DNA from: Epulopiscium sp. Nele67-Bin004
GTDB lineage: Bacteria > Bacillota_A > Clostridia > Lachnospirales > Cellulosilyticaceae
NCBI GenBank assembly: GCA_002007315.1
Contig: LNZQ01000199.1
Location: 1-18,534, forward strand
DNA length: 18,534 bases
Direction: 5' to 3'
The translations under genes and the position numbers were made by a program. The notes under the pieces were generated by a model that saw nothing but the letters and a program-made list of their open reading frames with translations, had not been told where the DNA came from and did not search any database. Numbering within the stretch: position 1 is the first letter of the stretch; the number at the start of each line of letters is the position of its first letter. Shown here in pieces: positions 7,117 to 13,958 of this stretch.

Positions 7117-7435
7117 ACGCTATTCCACCATGCTTTACAATAACTTCTTCAACAACGTCAAGTGGTACATAGTTGTATATAGTTTTTGTAACTGCTGTTT
7201 TTGCCTCGTCGTCCATGTATGGCACAAGTAGTTGCTCAAGTGCAGATGGAAAACCAATTTCAACTGCTTCATATTCACCATCTAAAAGTGTCGCTTGCGG
7301 TGTGCAACGTAACGCCTTGTTAGCTTGGACGCTCATCGAAAACCCATCTTTACATGTTAGTCTATCTCGCAAATAATATATTTTGTGTTTATTTTCATCT
7401 GTTTGTTTAATAGTTAAGTATTCTTTAATTTGCAT
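7115..7435 (-). CDS. Phage-type hypothetical protein, 106 aa
   Basis: No named domain recognised. The pattern CKDGFSMSVQAN near residue 28, the following aromatic/basic turn, EAVEIGFPS near 57 and YVPLDVVEEVIVKHGGI at the C-terminus resemble small proteins of unknown function that I recall from prophage regions of Clostridia. This is a resemblance from memory, not a search result. The protein is soluble and mixed alpha/beta. ATG 7433-7435 has only a modest AGAGGA site about 7 nt upstream. It is a single-gene unit ending in a shared bidirectional terminator. No integrase, portal or other phage gene lies nearby, so if phage-derived it is an isolated relic or a domesticated gene. Confidence 0.6.
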   Translation of the reverse strand: MQIKEYLTIKQTDENKHKIYYLRDRLTCKDGFSMSVQANKALRCTPQATLLDGEYEAVEIGFPSALEQLLVPYMDDEAKTAVTKTIYNYVPLDVVEEVIVKHGGIA

Positions 7436-7540
7436 AGTTGTGTCCTCTTAATATAAAATTATTTTTCTACATTAAGGATTATTGACACATAATACAAGTT
7501 TTATACAAATTAATAATAAATTTTTTATTTTCTCATCTGG

Positions 7541-7846
7541 TTAGAACCAGTCTACATTGTATGTGCAAGTATATGCTAGATGCTTATTAGATAGATTTTC
7601 AATCACTATATCATAATATCCAGACGTACTTATTCCAAAATTACGTTGAGTTATACCATCATACGGAGCTAGTGTCCCCCTACTTCTTGATGTCAATGCA
7701 TCTTCTTTAGCCTCAAAGTTATCGCTTGTTTCTGTCGTTTCTTGAACTTGCCCCGTTGTTGCAAAAACATCTGTTGGAGCAATTGCTATTACTCCCATTG
7801 CACTTCCTATTATAACTAAAGCTATACGTATTTTTTTACTTAACAT
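7541..7846 (-). CDS. Secreted protein, 101 aa, shortened tandem paralogue
   Basis: Family not recognised. It begins with a signal peptide (MLSKKIR, then a hydrophobic core to about residue 24, cleavage near VFA-TT). An acidic Thr/Glu-rich linker (QVQETTETSDNFEA) follows, and then a short beta-rich domain ending FGISTSGYYDIVIENLSN. It is a direct paralogue of the upstream gene 7848-8297: the first ~46 residues are nearly identical and the last ~35 clearly related. It lacks 48 residues in the middle (the part from RTITYRIY to about YEGRTLA). The reading frame is intact, so this is an in-frame deletion, not a pseudogene by sequence alone. It starts 1 nt after the stop of its paralogue, and translation may be coupled. 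Function unknown; secreted or cell-surface by signal peptide. Confidence 0.75.
   Translation of the reverse strand: MLSKKIRIALVIIGSAMGVIAIAPTDVFATTGQVQETTETSDNFEAKEDALTSRSRGTLAPYDGITQRNFGISTSGYYDIVIENLSNKHLAYTCTYNVDWF
7710..7846 (-). repeat. 137-nt direct repeat, copy 1 (5' end of the short paralogue)
   Basis: Covers the start codon, signal peptide and linker of the 101-aa protein. It aligns base for base with 8161-8297 over 137 nt with only three differences, all within about 20 nt of each other in the signal-peptide region. Such similarity in both silent and coding positions points to a recent duplication or gene conversion. Confidence 0.85.
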
Positions 7847-7847
7847 A

Positions 7848-8297
7848 TTAAAGCCACTCTAAATTATAGTAACAACTATACTTTGCTTCCCTATTAGTTA
7901 AGTTTTCAATAACTATATCATAATATCCAGTTGTAGATATACCAAAATTAGCTAAAGTTCTCCCTTCATAAAAAGTTTCTGTTATTGTTCTACCTGTTTG
8001 GTGATTATAATATCCAACTTTAAATGTAATATCACTTGGATAAACACTTGGATAAAGTGTTAGTACTTGTCCTTCATTTGCATATATTCTATATGTTATA
8101 GTCCTGCTATCGTATGCACCTAGTGTTCCACTACTTCTAGCCATCAAAAAATCATCTTCAGCCTCAAAGTTATCGCTTGTTTCTGTCGTTTCTTGAACTT
8201 GCCCCGTTGTTGCAAAAACATCTGTTGGAGCAATTGCTATTACTCCCATTGCACTTCCTATTACAGCTAAAGCTACACGTATTTTTTTACTTAACAT
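7848..8297 (-). CDS. Secreted protein, 149 aa, full-length tandem paralogue
   Basis: Family not recognised. An N-terminal signal peptide (MLSKKIRVALAVIGSAMG, cleavage near VFA-TT, residue 30) is followed by a Thr/Glu/Asp linker and then about 95 residues rich in Tyr, Thr and Gly with alternating hydrophobic positions. Segments such as TITYRIYANEGQVLTLYP, FKVGYYNHQTGRT and GYYDIVIENLTN suggest a small beta-sandwich, similar in texture to the C-terminal domains of secreted clostridial enzymes. ATG 8295-8297 has a strong AGGAGGG site 7 nt upstream. It is followed with a 1-nt gap by its shortened paralogue, and is preceded, in the same direction after 295 nt, by the large HTH/TPR regulator. A secreted effector, inhibitor or signal precursor are all possible. 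Confidence 0.8.
   Translation of the reverse strand: MLSKKIRVALAVIGSAMGVIAIAPTDVFATTGQVQETTETSDNFEAEDDFLMARSSGTLGAYDSRTITYRIYANEGQVLTLYPSVYPSDITFKVGYYNHQTGRTITETFYEGRTLANFGISTTGYYDIVIENLTNREAKYSCYYNLEWL
8161..8297 (-). repeat. 137-nt direct repeat, copy 2 (5' end of the long paralogue)
   Basis: Partner of 7710-7846, offset by 451 nt. The similarity stops sharply after the linker; beyond it the two genes are only related at protein level. The strong ribosome site upstream of this copy is not part of the repeat. Confidence 0.85.
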
Positions 8298-8395
8298 ACT
8301 AAACCCTCCTAATAGTTTTTTAATAAAAAGAATTTCTCAAAATGTGTTGTATTGTTCTCTATTACGAATTATATATTTTTTTATAATAACATTCC

Positions 8396-8443
8396 ATACC
8401 ATCTAAAGATTATATAAATAGTTTTTTGAGCTATAGATGGTAT
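8396..8443. repeat. 10-bp inverted repeat in intergenic DNA
   Basis: ATACCATCTA (8396-8405) and TAGATGGTAT (8434-8443) are perfect reverse complements with 28 nt between them. The centre is AT-rich. It lies about 100 nt upstream of the secreted-protein pair and could be an operator for the neighbouring HTH regulator; it lacks a U-tract, so it is not a good terminator. Purely positional inference. Confidence 0.4.
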
Positions 8444-8586
8444 ATTTTATTATTCAAATTCATGATATACTTATATCAAATAAATTTTCACCAAATCATT
8501 TGGTTACATATGCTAATACACCTACTATTGAGGTATCCGAACTTGAGATACAACTTCAAAATGACTGGGATAAATTTGACCACTAA
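8437..8586 (+). CDS. Possible short ORF or gene remnant, 49 aa
   Basis: ATG 8437 follows directly after an in-frame TAG and has no good ribosome site. The 49 codons end TIEVSELEIQLQNDWDKFDH, where the acidic amphipathic helix looks more like real protein than random AT-rich frame. It may be the 3' end of a lost gene. The region 8298-8592 holds nothing else I can support apart from the inverted repeat and the presumed promoter of the secreted pair. Confidence 0.25.
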   Translation: MVYFIIQIHDILISNKFSPNHLVTYANTPTIEVSELEIQLQNDWDKFDH

Positions 8587-8592
8587 ATAAAA

Positions 8593-10452
8593 TTAGCTAT
8601 AAAATAGATACTGAATATAATGTTGGCTAGGGTTTAACTTTTCTATATACTCCCTAGCCAACTTTTTTCCGTAATCATGTCTAATAATATCACTAATTAT
8701 ATATGAAGTTTTTAGCATTTTAAGACAATAGTTTATTTCTTCTTGTTTATATAACGAATTAATTAAATCATTCTTTTTGATATAATTAGATGCAGTATTG
8801 TACAATATACCGTTCATATCATCCATATATAACTGTTCGACACAATTTTTAGTCAACAAGTGTTGAGTATAAGTAGCAGTACTAAATTGTTTATTAGCTA
8901 TATATACATTAAAAATTGTATTACTGAAAAATACGTGAGTTGCAAGTTTATTGCTAAAAAATTCATCTTTATTAAAATAAACTTTTAGTATCTCTATCCA
9001 TTTTATTACCTCCTCTTTACGTCCTAAAATATTTAATAATTTTATTATCAGAGTTATTATTATAATTTCTATTTTTGAAAAATAAAATTTATCTTTATTA
9101 CTAAAATTTTCTAGTGGTAATGTAAGATGTAAAGCCCCTACTAGCCTATCTAAATATTGGTCAGGTACTGAATTGTTTGACAACCAATCTATAGAAATTT
9201 GTTTATGCAAGATAAATTGTCTATTCACATTATTTTTCATGTCAAGATTTTTTTCTATTTGTATGAGCAGTTCTCTACATTCTAAGTGTCTGTTTCTAGC
9301 TAACATTTGTGTTGCTTCGTCACACATCACAAATGTTTGAACATCTACAAATTGAGTACTATCGCTATACAAATCACCTGTTAAATTTAATTTTTTTAAC
9401 AATTTTACTAGTATAAAAGGGTTAGGATGTTTAGTTTTTTTATTTTCCAACCTAGATATTAATTTCGCTTCACAAATACCCTCTGCTAAACTTTCTTGCG
9501 TGTAGCCTAACATAATACGCCTATTTTTTATAACATCTTCCACTAAATGTACTTCGTGTATGCTAAATAAAGTGGATAAAATATACTTATCGCTATTAAT
9601 ATCTACATTATACATATCATAAAATTCTATCAAAACATTAAGCCACACATAAATTTTATGATATTCCTCATTTTCTCGCCCATAAAGTTTAAATATTTTT
9701 AGTTTAATCTCTAATATATTTGTTAAATAATGAAATCGTTCTGTATCTCTTAAACAATCTATAGCCTTATCACATAACTTTAATAATACATTAAGTTTAT
9801 TTTGCTCTAAATACATTTCTGATAAGTTATAAACTATTTTAGGTATAAATAATGATTGAAATTCTTTGGTTTTATCACTTAGAAAGTCTAATAATTCAAT
9901 ATATAAATTTTCTTGTTGCTTTATTTCTAGTAGTTCTGCATAATTAATTATTAAGTAAATTTCAAAATAACTTAGTAATAACTCTTTCAACGGTCTTTCT
10001 TTAAAATCAGGTACAGTTAGTTTTATTGTTTTCAAATAATAATTTTTGATATTAATATCTTTTGGAATAATATCATCTTCTATATTAGTTTTCATTAAAT
10101 TAATAATACTGTAATTATAAAATTGTTTGTATACAGTGTTACTTGTATCTATTAAGCTTGCATACTTTTTTAATAATTTGATAGCTATATTATAGTTTTC
10201 TTTATATAGTGTCAAAGCAATTTGATGCCTAATCGTCAATATCTTATACTCTATAAAAGTACTATAATAAACAAAACGGTCTTTTTCCATATCAAGTCGT
10301 TGAATTAATGTATCAATAAGTGCTTTTTTAGGATATATTTGATATAACTCCACTTTTGTAATCTCACTATAATAGCATACTCCAGCACCCAAACAGTCTT
10401 TAGAAATATCTTTATCTTTCCTTTTGTATTCAATATAACTGCTTATAAACAT
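8593..10452 (-). CDS. Large XRE-type HTH regulator with two HTH/helical-repeat units
   Basis: A 619-residue cytoplasmic protein. Residues 303-357 form a clear HTH_3/XRE domain: VIKNRRIMLGYTQESLAEGI, then AKLISRLENKK, then LVKLLKKLNL. Residues about 7-57 align with it position by position (EYKRKDKDISKDCLGAGV, SEITKVELYQIYP, LIDTLIQRLDM) but have lost key HTH residues, so this looks like a degenerate first copy. Each is followed by about 250 residues of Leu/Tyr-rich helices with the texture of TPR repeats (NYNIAIKLLKKYASL, LIELLDF, then NRHLECRELLIQIEK). The layout recalls peptide-sensing RRNPP regulators and the HTH/TPR proteins common in Lachnospiraceae. ATG 10450-10452 has an AAAAGGAGC site. 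It lies upstream of and co-oriented with the two secreted paralogues. Ligand and target genes unknown. Confidence 0.8.
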   Translation of the reverse strand: MFISSYIEYKRKDKDISKDCLGAGVCYYSEITKVELYQIYPKKALIDTLIQRLDMEKDRFVYYSTFIEYKILTIRHQIALTLYKENYNIAIKLLKKYASLIDTSNTVYKQFYNYSIINLMKTNIEDDIIPKDINIKNYYLKTIKLTVPDFKERPLKELLLSYFEIYLIINYAELLEIKQQENLYIELLDFLSDKTKEFQSLFIPKIVYNLSEMYLEQNKLNVLLKLCDKAIDCLRDTERFHYLTNILEIKLKIFKLYGRENEEYHKIYVWLNVLIEFYDMYNVDINSDKYILSTLFSIHEVHLVEDVIKNRRIMLGYTQESLAEGICEAKLISRLENKKTKHPNPFILVKLLKKLNLTGDLYSDSTQFVDVQTFVMCDEATQMLARNRHLECRELLIQIEKNLDMKNNVNRQFILHKQISIDWLSNNSVPDQYLDRLVGALHLTLPLENFSNKDKFYFSKIEIIIITLIIKLLNILGRKEEVIKWIEILKVYFNKDEFFSNKLATHVFFSNTIFNVYIANKQFSTATYTQHLLTKNCVEQLYMDDMNGILYNTASNYIKKNDLINSLYKQEEINYCLKMLKTSYIISDIIRHDYGKKLAREYIEKLNPSQHYIQYLFYS

Positions 10453-10483
10453 ATTTATATTGCTCCTTTTCTTAATAGAATAA

Positions 10484-10523
10484 AAAAGCTTATCGCCATA
10501 TTTTTCAATGGCTATAAGCTTTT
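10484..10523 (-). terminator. Rho-independent terminator of the uvrC-hprK operon
   Basis: Read on minus: AAAAGCTTATAGCCAT, an 8-nt loop, ATGGCGATAAGCTTTT, then TTATTC. A 16-bp stem with one mismatch. It overlaps the last two bases of the TIM-barrel gene stop codon, and lies just upstream of the HTH regulator gene. Confidence 0.85.
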
Positions 10524-11496
10524 AGTTTAACGCTTTATTTTGAAGTTTCATAAAATAGTTAAGCTCATTAATCGTCTGTGGATTTGTTTCATACACACAA
10601 TACAACGGCTTAATTAGTTCCAATATTTCTTTTGCTATTTGATGGTCAAAAGGCTGATGTGGGTCAAGCTTATTAACATGATCCATAAGCAACCTATGCT
10701 TTTTTATCTTATCTGTTTCTTTTTCAAACTTCTCTAGTTTAAACTGTTGATTTTGTCGCATATAATATTTAGGCAACGTCTTATTTAAGTGCACAACTTT
10801 AATAAACTCTCGCACCTCACCCAAGTTTTCAACAACTTGTTTTATATGCTCATACGCTCTCTGCTCACTATCAATAGTTGTATCTGTAAGTATTAGATGC
10901 GATACATCTAACACAAACCCTTTATCTTTATAGTTAACTTTTTCAAGTAGCAGTTCACATTCTGCCTTATCAAGCAACGTAAGTCCAGGCCACCACAAAT
11001 TTTCAAACAACAACATAGGATCGCCTTCTTCATACTCAAACGCCTCATTTATTATGTTGATAGCCGCTTCAATAACTTGCTTGTTCGTATAGTCAAATTT
11101 CCAAGTAAAAGAATCGTGTGGTCTAATATGACACACATGAAACACCATATATTTTGCACCTAGCTCTCTTGCTCGCATATGTTGTTTTTTGTACGTTTCA
11201 ACTATAACATTTTTGTCTATGCCACCATAATATTGCTCAACTTCATTGTCGTCACCAACGAGCGTAGACACAAGTTCTTTATCTTCGTTCCAAAATTCTA
11301 ACCACATCGGAAAAAAACTTAGGTGCACGCCTCCCACCATCTCTTTTGCAATGTTTTCAAGTGGATAATCAATCGTTAGTCCTAATTCTACACCGTCAAG
11401 ATTATGCTTTTCCAAAAATTGACCTACTTTGTTCCAATCGTCTTCAAACCAATCTATATACTTTTTTGTGGTTGATATATGGCACAGTTTTTTCAT
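10522..11496 (-). CDS. Sugar phosphate isomerase/epimerase-like TIM-barrel protein
   Basis: A 324-residue member of the xylose-isomerase/AP-endonuclease-2 TIM-barrel superfamily. Typical strand ends with candidate metal ligands are seen: GVHLSFFP near 57, MVFHVCHIRPHD (H120, H123), MLLFENLWWPG with E165, GFVLDVSH with D197 and H200, IKVVHLNK with H236, and CVYETNP with E303. This E-D-H-E pattern is the usual divalent-metal site of the fold. Length fits the family. Members include sugar epimerases, isomerases and endonuclease IV, and the substrate cannot be read from sequence. Last gene of the run, 14 nt after the YcxB-like gene, closed by a terminator. With a glucokinase and HPr kinase in the same operon, a carbohydrate role is plausible. 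Confidence 0.8.
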   Translation of the reverse strand: MKKLCHISTTKKYIDWFEDDWNKVGQFLEKHNLDGVELGLTIDYPLENIAKEMVGGVHLSFFPMWLEFWNEDKELVSTLVGDDNEVEQYYGGIDKNVIVETYKKQHMRARELGAKYMVFHVCHIRPHDSFTWKFDYTNKQVIEAAINIINEAFEYEEGDPMLLFENLWWPGLTLLDKAECELLLEKVNYKDKGFVLDVSHLILTDTTIDSEQRAYEHIKQVVENLGEVREFIKVVHLNKTLPKYYMRQNQQFKLEKFEKETDKIKKHRLLMDHVNKLDPHQPFDHQIAKEILELIKPLYCVYETNPQTINELNYFMKLQNKALN

Positions 11497-11510
11497 CTAT
11501 TTCCTTCTTT

Positions 11511-12041
11511 CTACTGTCTTAAATCGTATATTTCTTCTGGATTTGCTTCTTCTATAATGCTACGAAGTTTCTTTAATTCCTCATCATTCATGCAATGCTT
11601 TGGTATAATTTGTGCTTGCACAGGGTCAACATGAAACCTAAAATCTGTGTTTGTTTCACGAATTTTAGAATACGTTTCCCAAGGTACAATGTCGTTTACA
11701 TCTCCCATCGAAATATAAATTTTGTCGGGTTGAAATACATACTTTGACGTACCTGCAAAAATCGGTGATTGCATTTGCATAGCTGTAATTTTCCATACTT
11801 TGAAAGGCGTCCCCACCAAAATAAAAAATCCCAGCATAATCATAACTATATTTCTTGACAAAAATACACCAATAGTTTCAGTTGAATTAGTATATTTGTA
11901 ACCAATATAGCCCAAAATTGCTAATCCAATAAGTATAACCACTTTGCTCACATTAGTTCTATATGCAACACCCATATTGTATCTAAGTACGTCCATAATT
12001 TTAAGTCTAACATTTACTTCAACTTTATTTTTATCTGCCAC
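11511..12041 (-). CDS. YcxB-like membrane protein
   Basis: A 176-residue protein with two adjacent membrane spans (about 31-50, VVILIGLAILGYIGYKY, and 58-80, IVMIMLGFFILVGTPF). A C-terminal cytoplasmic beta-rich domain follows: YVFQPDKIYISMGDVNDIVPWETYSKIRETNTDFRF, then the IPKHCM motif near 146 and an acidic tail. Span spacing, the W-E-x-Y-x-K-I turn and the PKHC element are those of the YcxB family, whose role is unknown. The last ~30 residues (NDEELKKLRSIIEE) form a helix. It is 17 nt behind the glucokinase gene and 14 nt before the TIM-barrel gene, so it belongs to the same transcript. ATG 12039-12041. Confidence 0.75.
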   Translation of the reverse strand: MADKNKVEVNVRLKIMDVLRYNMGVAYRTNVSKVVILIGLAILGYIGYKYTNSTETIGVFLSRNIVMIMLGFFILVGTPFKVWKITAMQMQSPIFAGTSKYVFQPDKIYISMGDVNDIVPWETYSKIRETNTDFRFHVDPVQAQIIPKHCMNDEELKKLRSIIEEANPEEIYDLRQ

Positions 12042-12058
12042 GTTTGTTACTCCTACTC

Positions 12059-12949
12059 TTATATTTTTAGCAAGGCTGCTCCGATAATTCCTGCGTCATT
12101 TCCAAGCTCTGCAGTTTTTATCTCTGTTTGAAGTTGCAGTCCGCCATACATTTGTTGTTGTACATATTTTTTTATTGGTTCGGTAATTACTTCTTTTTGG
12201 GCACTAATTCCGCCCCCAATAATTATAATTTCTGGCTCTAATATATTTATCATGTTCGTTATGCCCATAGACACGAACTGTAAGTAATTTTCTAATACGT
12301 CTTTTGCTAGAGTATTCCCATTTTCTGCAAGTTCAAACACATCTTTAGCAGTAATATTTTTTTTATTTAGGGCTTCTTCCGCTTGACGAATTAGTGCCGT
12401 TGCTGATGCGTATTGTTCCCAACAGCCCGTTCTGCCACAGCCACAGTCAATTCCATTGTCAAACTTAATTATTTGATGTCCAATTTCTCCTGCTCCACCA
12501 AATGCACCACTAAATATTTTTCCATTGGCGATAATTCCACCACCAACGCCCGTTCCAAGCGTCACCATAACAGCATTTGTTTTACCTTTTGCTGCCCCAG
12601 CGGCAACTTCCCCCAGTGCTGCAACGTTTGCATCGTTTTCCACAAAAATTTGTGCGTCTATATACTTGTTCATCAAAACTCTAACGTCAACATCATAAAA
12701 ATCCAAATTACTTGAACGTTTTATTATCCCGCCAGACGCCATTCCAGGGCAACCTATACCAATAGTTTCAACGCTATCTATACCTTGTTTGTTCATAACT
12801 TCAAGGCATAAATCCGCCATATCTTTAATGATTTCTTCGGCTGGTCTACCCCTTTTTGTGTCACCAACTGCAGTCTGCACTATTGCGTAATTATCGTCTA
12901 CCAACCCAACTTTAATTGTTGTTCCGCCCAAATCTACGCCTATTTTCAT
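12059..12949 (-). CDS. glcK: ROK-family glucokinase
   Basis: A 296-residue ROK sugar kinase phosphorylating glucose (or a close hexose) with ATP in the cytoplasm. The phosphate-1 loop VDLGGTTIKVGLVD is at residues 5-18, and ENDAN carries catalytic D106. LGTGVGGGII follows at 131-140, then GEIGH (H158) and the zinc-binding CGCGRTGCWE (C169, C171, C176) typical of ROK proteins. A second glycine-rich ATP loop, IIIIGGGIS, is near 245. Slightly shorter than Bacillus GlcK. ATG 12947-12949 starts 2 nt after the hprK stop, and the ribosome site GGTAGGG lies inside the hprK end, so translation is probably coupled. ROK kinase following hprK is a recurring clostridial arrangement linking sugar entry to catabolite control. 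Glucose specificity inferred. Confidence 0.9.
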   Translation of the reverse strand: MKIGVDLGGTTIKVGLVDDNYAIVQTAVGDTKRGRPAEEIIKDMADLCLEVMNKQGIDSVETIGIGCPGMASGGIIKRSSNLDFYDVDVRVLMNKYIDAQIFVENDANVAALGEVAAGAAKGKTNAVMVTLGTGVGGGIIANGKIFSGAFGGAGEIGHQIIKFDNGIDCGCGRTGCWEQYASATALIRQAEEALNKKNITAKDVFELAENGNTLAKDVLENYLQFVSMGITNMINILEPEIIIIGGGISAQKEVITEPIKKYVQQQMYGGLQLQTEIKTAELGNDAGIIGAALLKI

Positions 12950-12951
12950 AA

Positions 12952-13896
12952 TTAATCCCTACCTTCTGACCTATGTTGTAAATTTTTCATAATTCGCTCA
13001 TTCAACGCCTCGGCTGCATTGTAACCCATTTTCTTTTGTCTAAAATTAACTGCTGCTGTTTCACAAATAATCGCAATATTTCGCCCAGGACGTATAGGAA
13101 TACGGTGCAACACCACATCAACCCCAAGTATATTCATATACTCATTTTCAAGTCCCAAACGGTCATATTCTTTGTCTTTATTCCAAGTTTCAAGATTGAT
13201 TATTAAGTTAATTTCTTTATTCACTTTTATAGACTCAATACCAAAAAGTTGTTTGATGTCAACAATACCTATCCCTCTAACTTCGATAAAGTGTCTAAGA
13301 ACTTTTGGAGCCGACCCCGAAAGAGAAGTTGACGAAACTTTTTTGATATCAACAGAATCATCAGCAACAAGCCTATGTCCACGACGTATAAGCTCAAGTG
13401 CCGTTTCACTTTTACCAATTCCACTTTCACCCAAAATCAAAATCCCCTCACCATACACGTCAACCAAAACACCGTGCATCGAAGTCATAGGAGAAAGTTC
13501 AAGGTTAAGCCACCTAATCGCCTCCGACAAAAATCCGCTAGTTGTAAGATTGCTTTTAAAAACAGGTATTTTGCTATTTGCAGCACACTCCAAAAATACT
13601 GGTAATGGCTCAATTTCATCACGACAAATTACGATACAAGGAATTTGAGTGTACGCCATAAGCCTCCTAATTCGCTGGCGACGTTCAGTTTCGTTCATTT
13701 CTTCAAGATACGTGCTTTCAACCTTTCCTATAACTTGAAGTCTAGCTGGATCAAAATATGCAAAAAATCCTGCTAGTTGCAACGCTGGTCTATTAACGTC
13801 TGACTCGGTAATATATCTATCATGATACGGTATATCTTTTGTTATTAACTCTAAATCTAAATGTTCTACAAGTTTACTAACTCTTACTGAATACAC
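12952..13896 (-). CDS. hprK: HPr kinase/phosphorylase
   Basis: A bifunctional enzyme that phosphorylates Ser46 of the PTS carrier HPr (with ATP or PPi) and reverses it, setting carbon catabolite repression through CcpA. It carries the P-loop GESGIGKS at 156-163, the family signature EVRGIGIVDIKQLFG near 205-219, SMHGVLVDVYG just upstream of the P-loop, and RPGRNIAIICETAAVN toward the C-terminus. The frame opens three codons earlier (GTG 13905, ATG 13902), but AAGGAG at 13905-13910 is too close to those. GTG 13894-13896 is 8 nt away and gives MYSVRVSKLVEHLDLE, which aligns without gaps with the start of Bacillus HprK. 314 residues, close to the usual 310. 62 nt after uvrC; first of a tightly spaced group with glcK. 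Confidence 0.95.
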   Translation of the reverse strand: MYSVRVSKLVEHLDLELITKDIPYHDRYITESDVNRPALQLAGFFAYFDPARLQVIGKVESTYLEEMNETERRQRIRRLMAYTQIPCIVICRDEIEPLPVFLECAANSKIPVFKSNLTTSGFLSEAIRWLNLELSPMTSMHGVLVDVYGEGILILGESGIGKSETALELIRRGHRLVADDSVDIKKVSSTSLSGSAPKVLRHFIEVRGIGIVDIKQLFGIESIKVNKEINLIINLETWNKDKEYDRLGLENEYMNILGVDVVLHRIPIRPGRNIAIICETAAVNFRQKKMGYNAAEALNERIMKNLQHRSEGRD

Positions 13897-13958
13897 AATC
13901 ATCACTCCTTTTTGATAAGTCTGTGGATATTATATCATTTTTTTACAATACTTTAAAG

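Noticed and set aside
7482..7525. Plus-strand TTGACA as an antisense promoter toward the secreted genes
   Set aside because: No -10 box at acceptable distance; the best candidate is only 14 nt away. AT-rich DNA gives such hits by chance.
7537..7550. Palindrome CTGGTT-AG-AACCAG at the end of the short secreted gene, as a terminator
   Set aside because: It overlaps the stop codon, has a two-base loop and is followed by A-rich, not T-rich, sequence on the minus strand.
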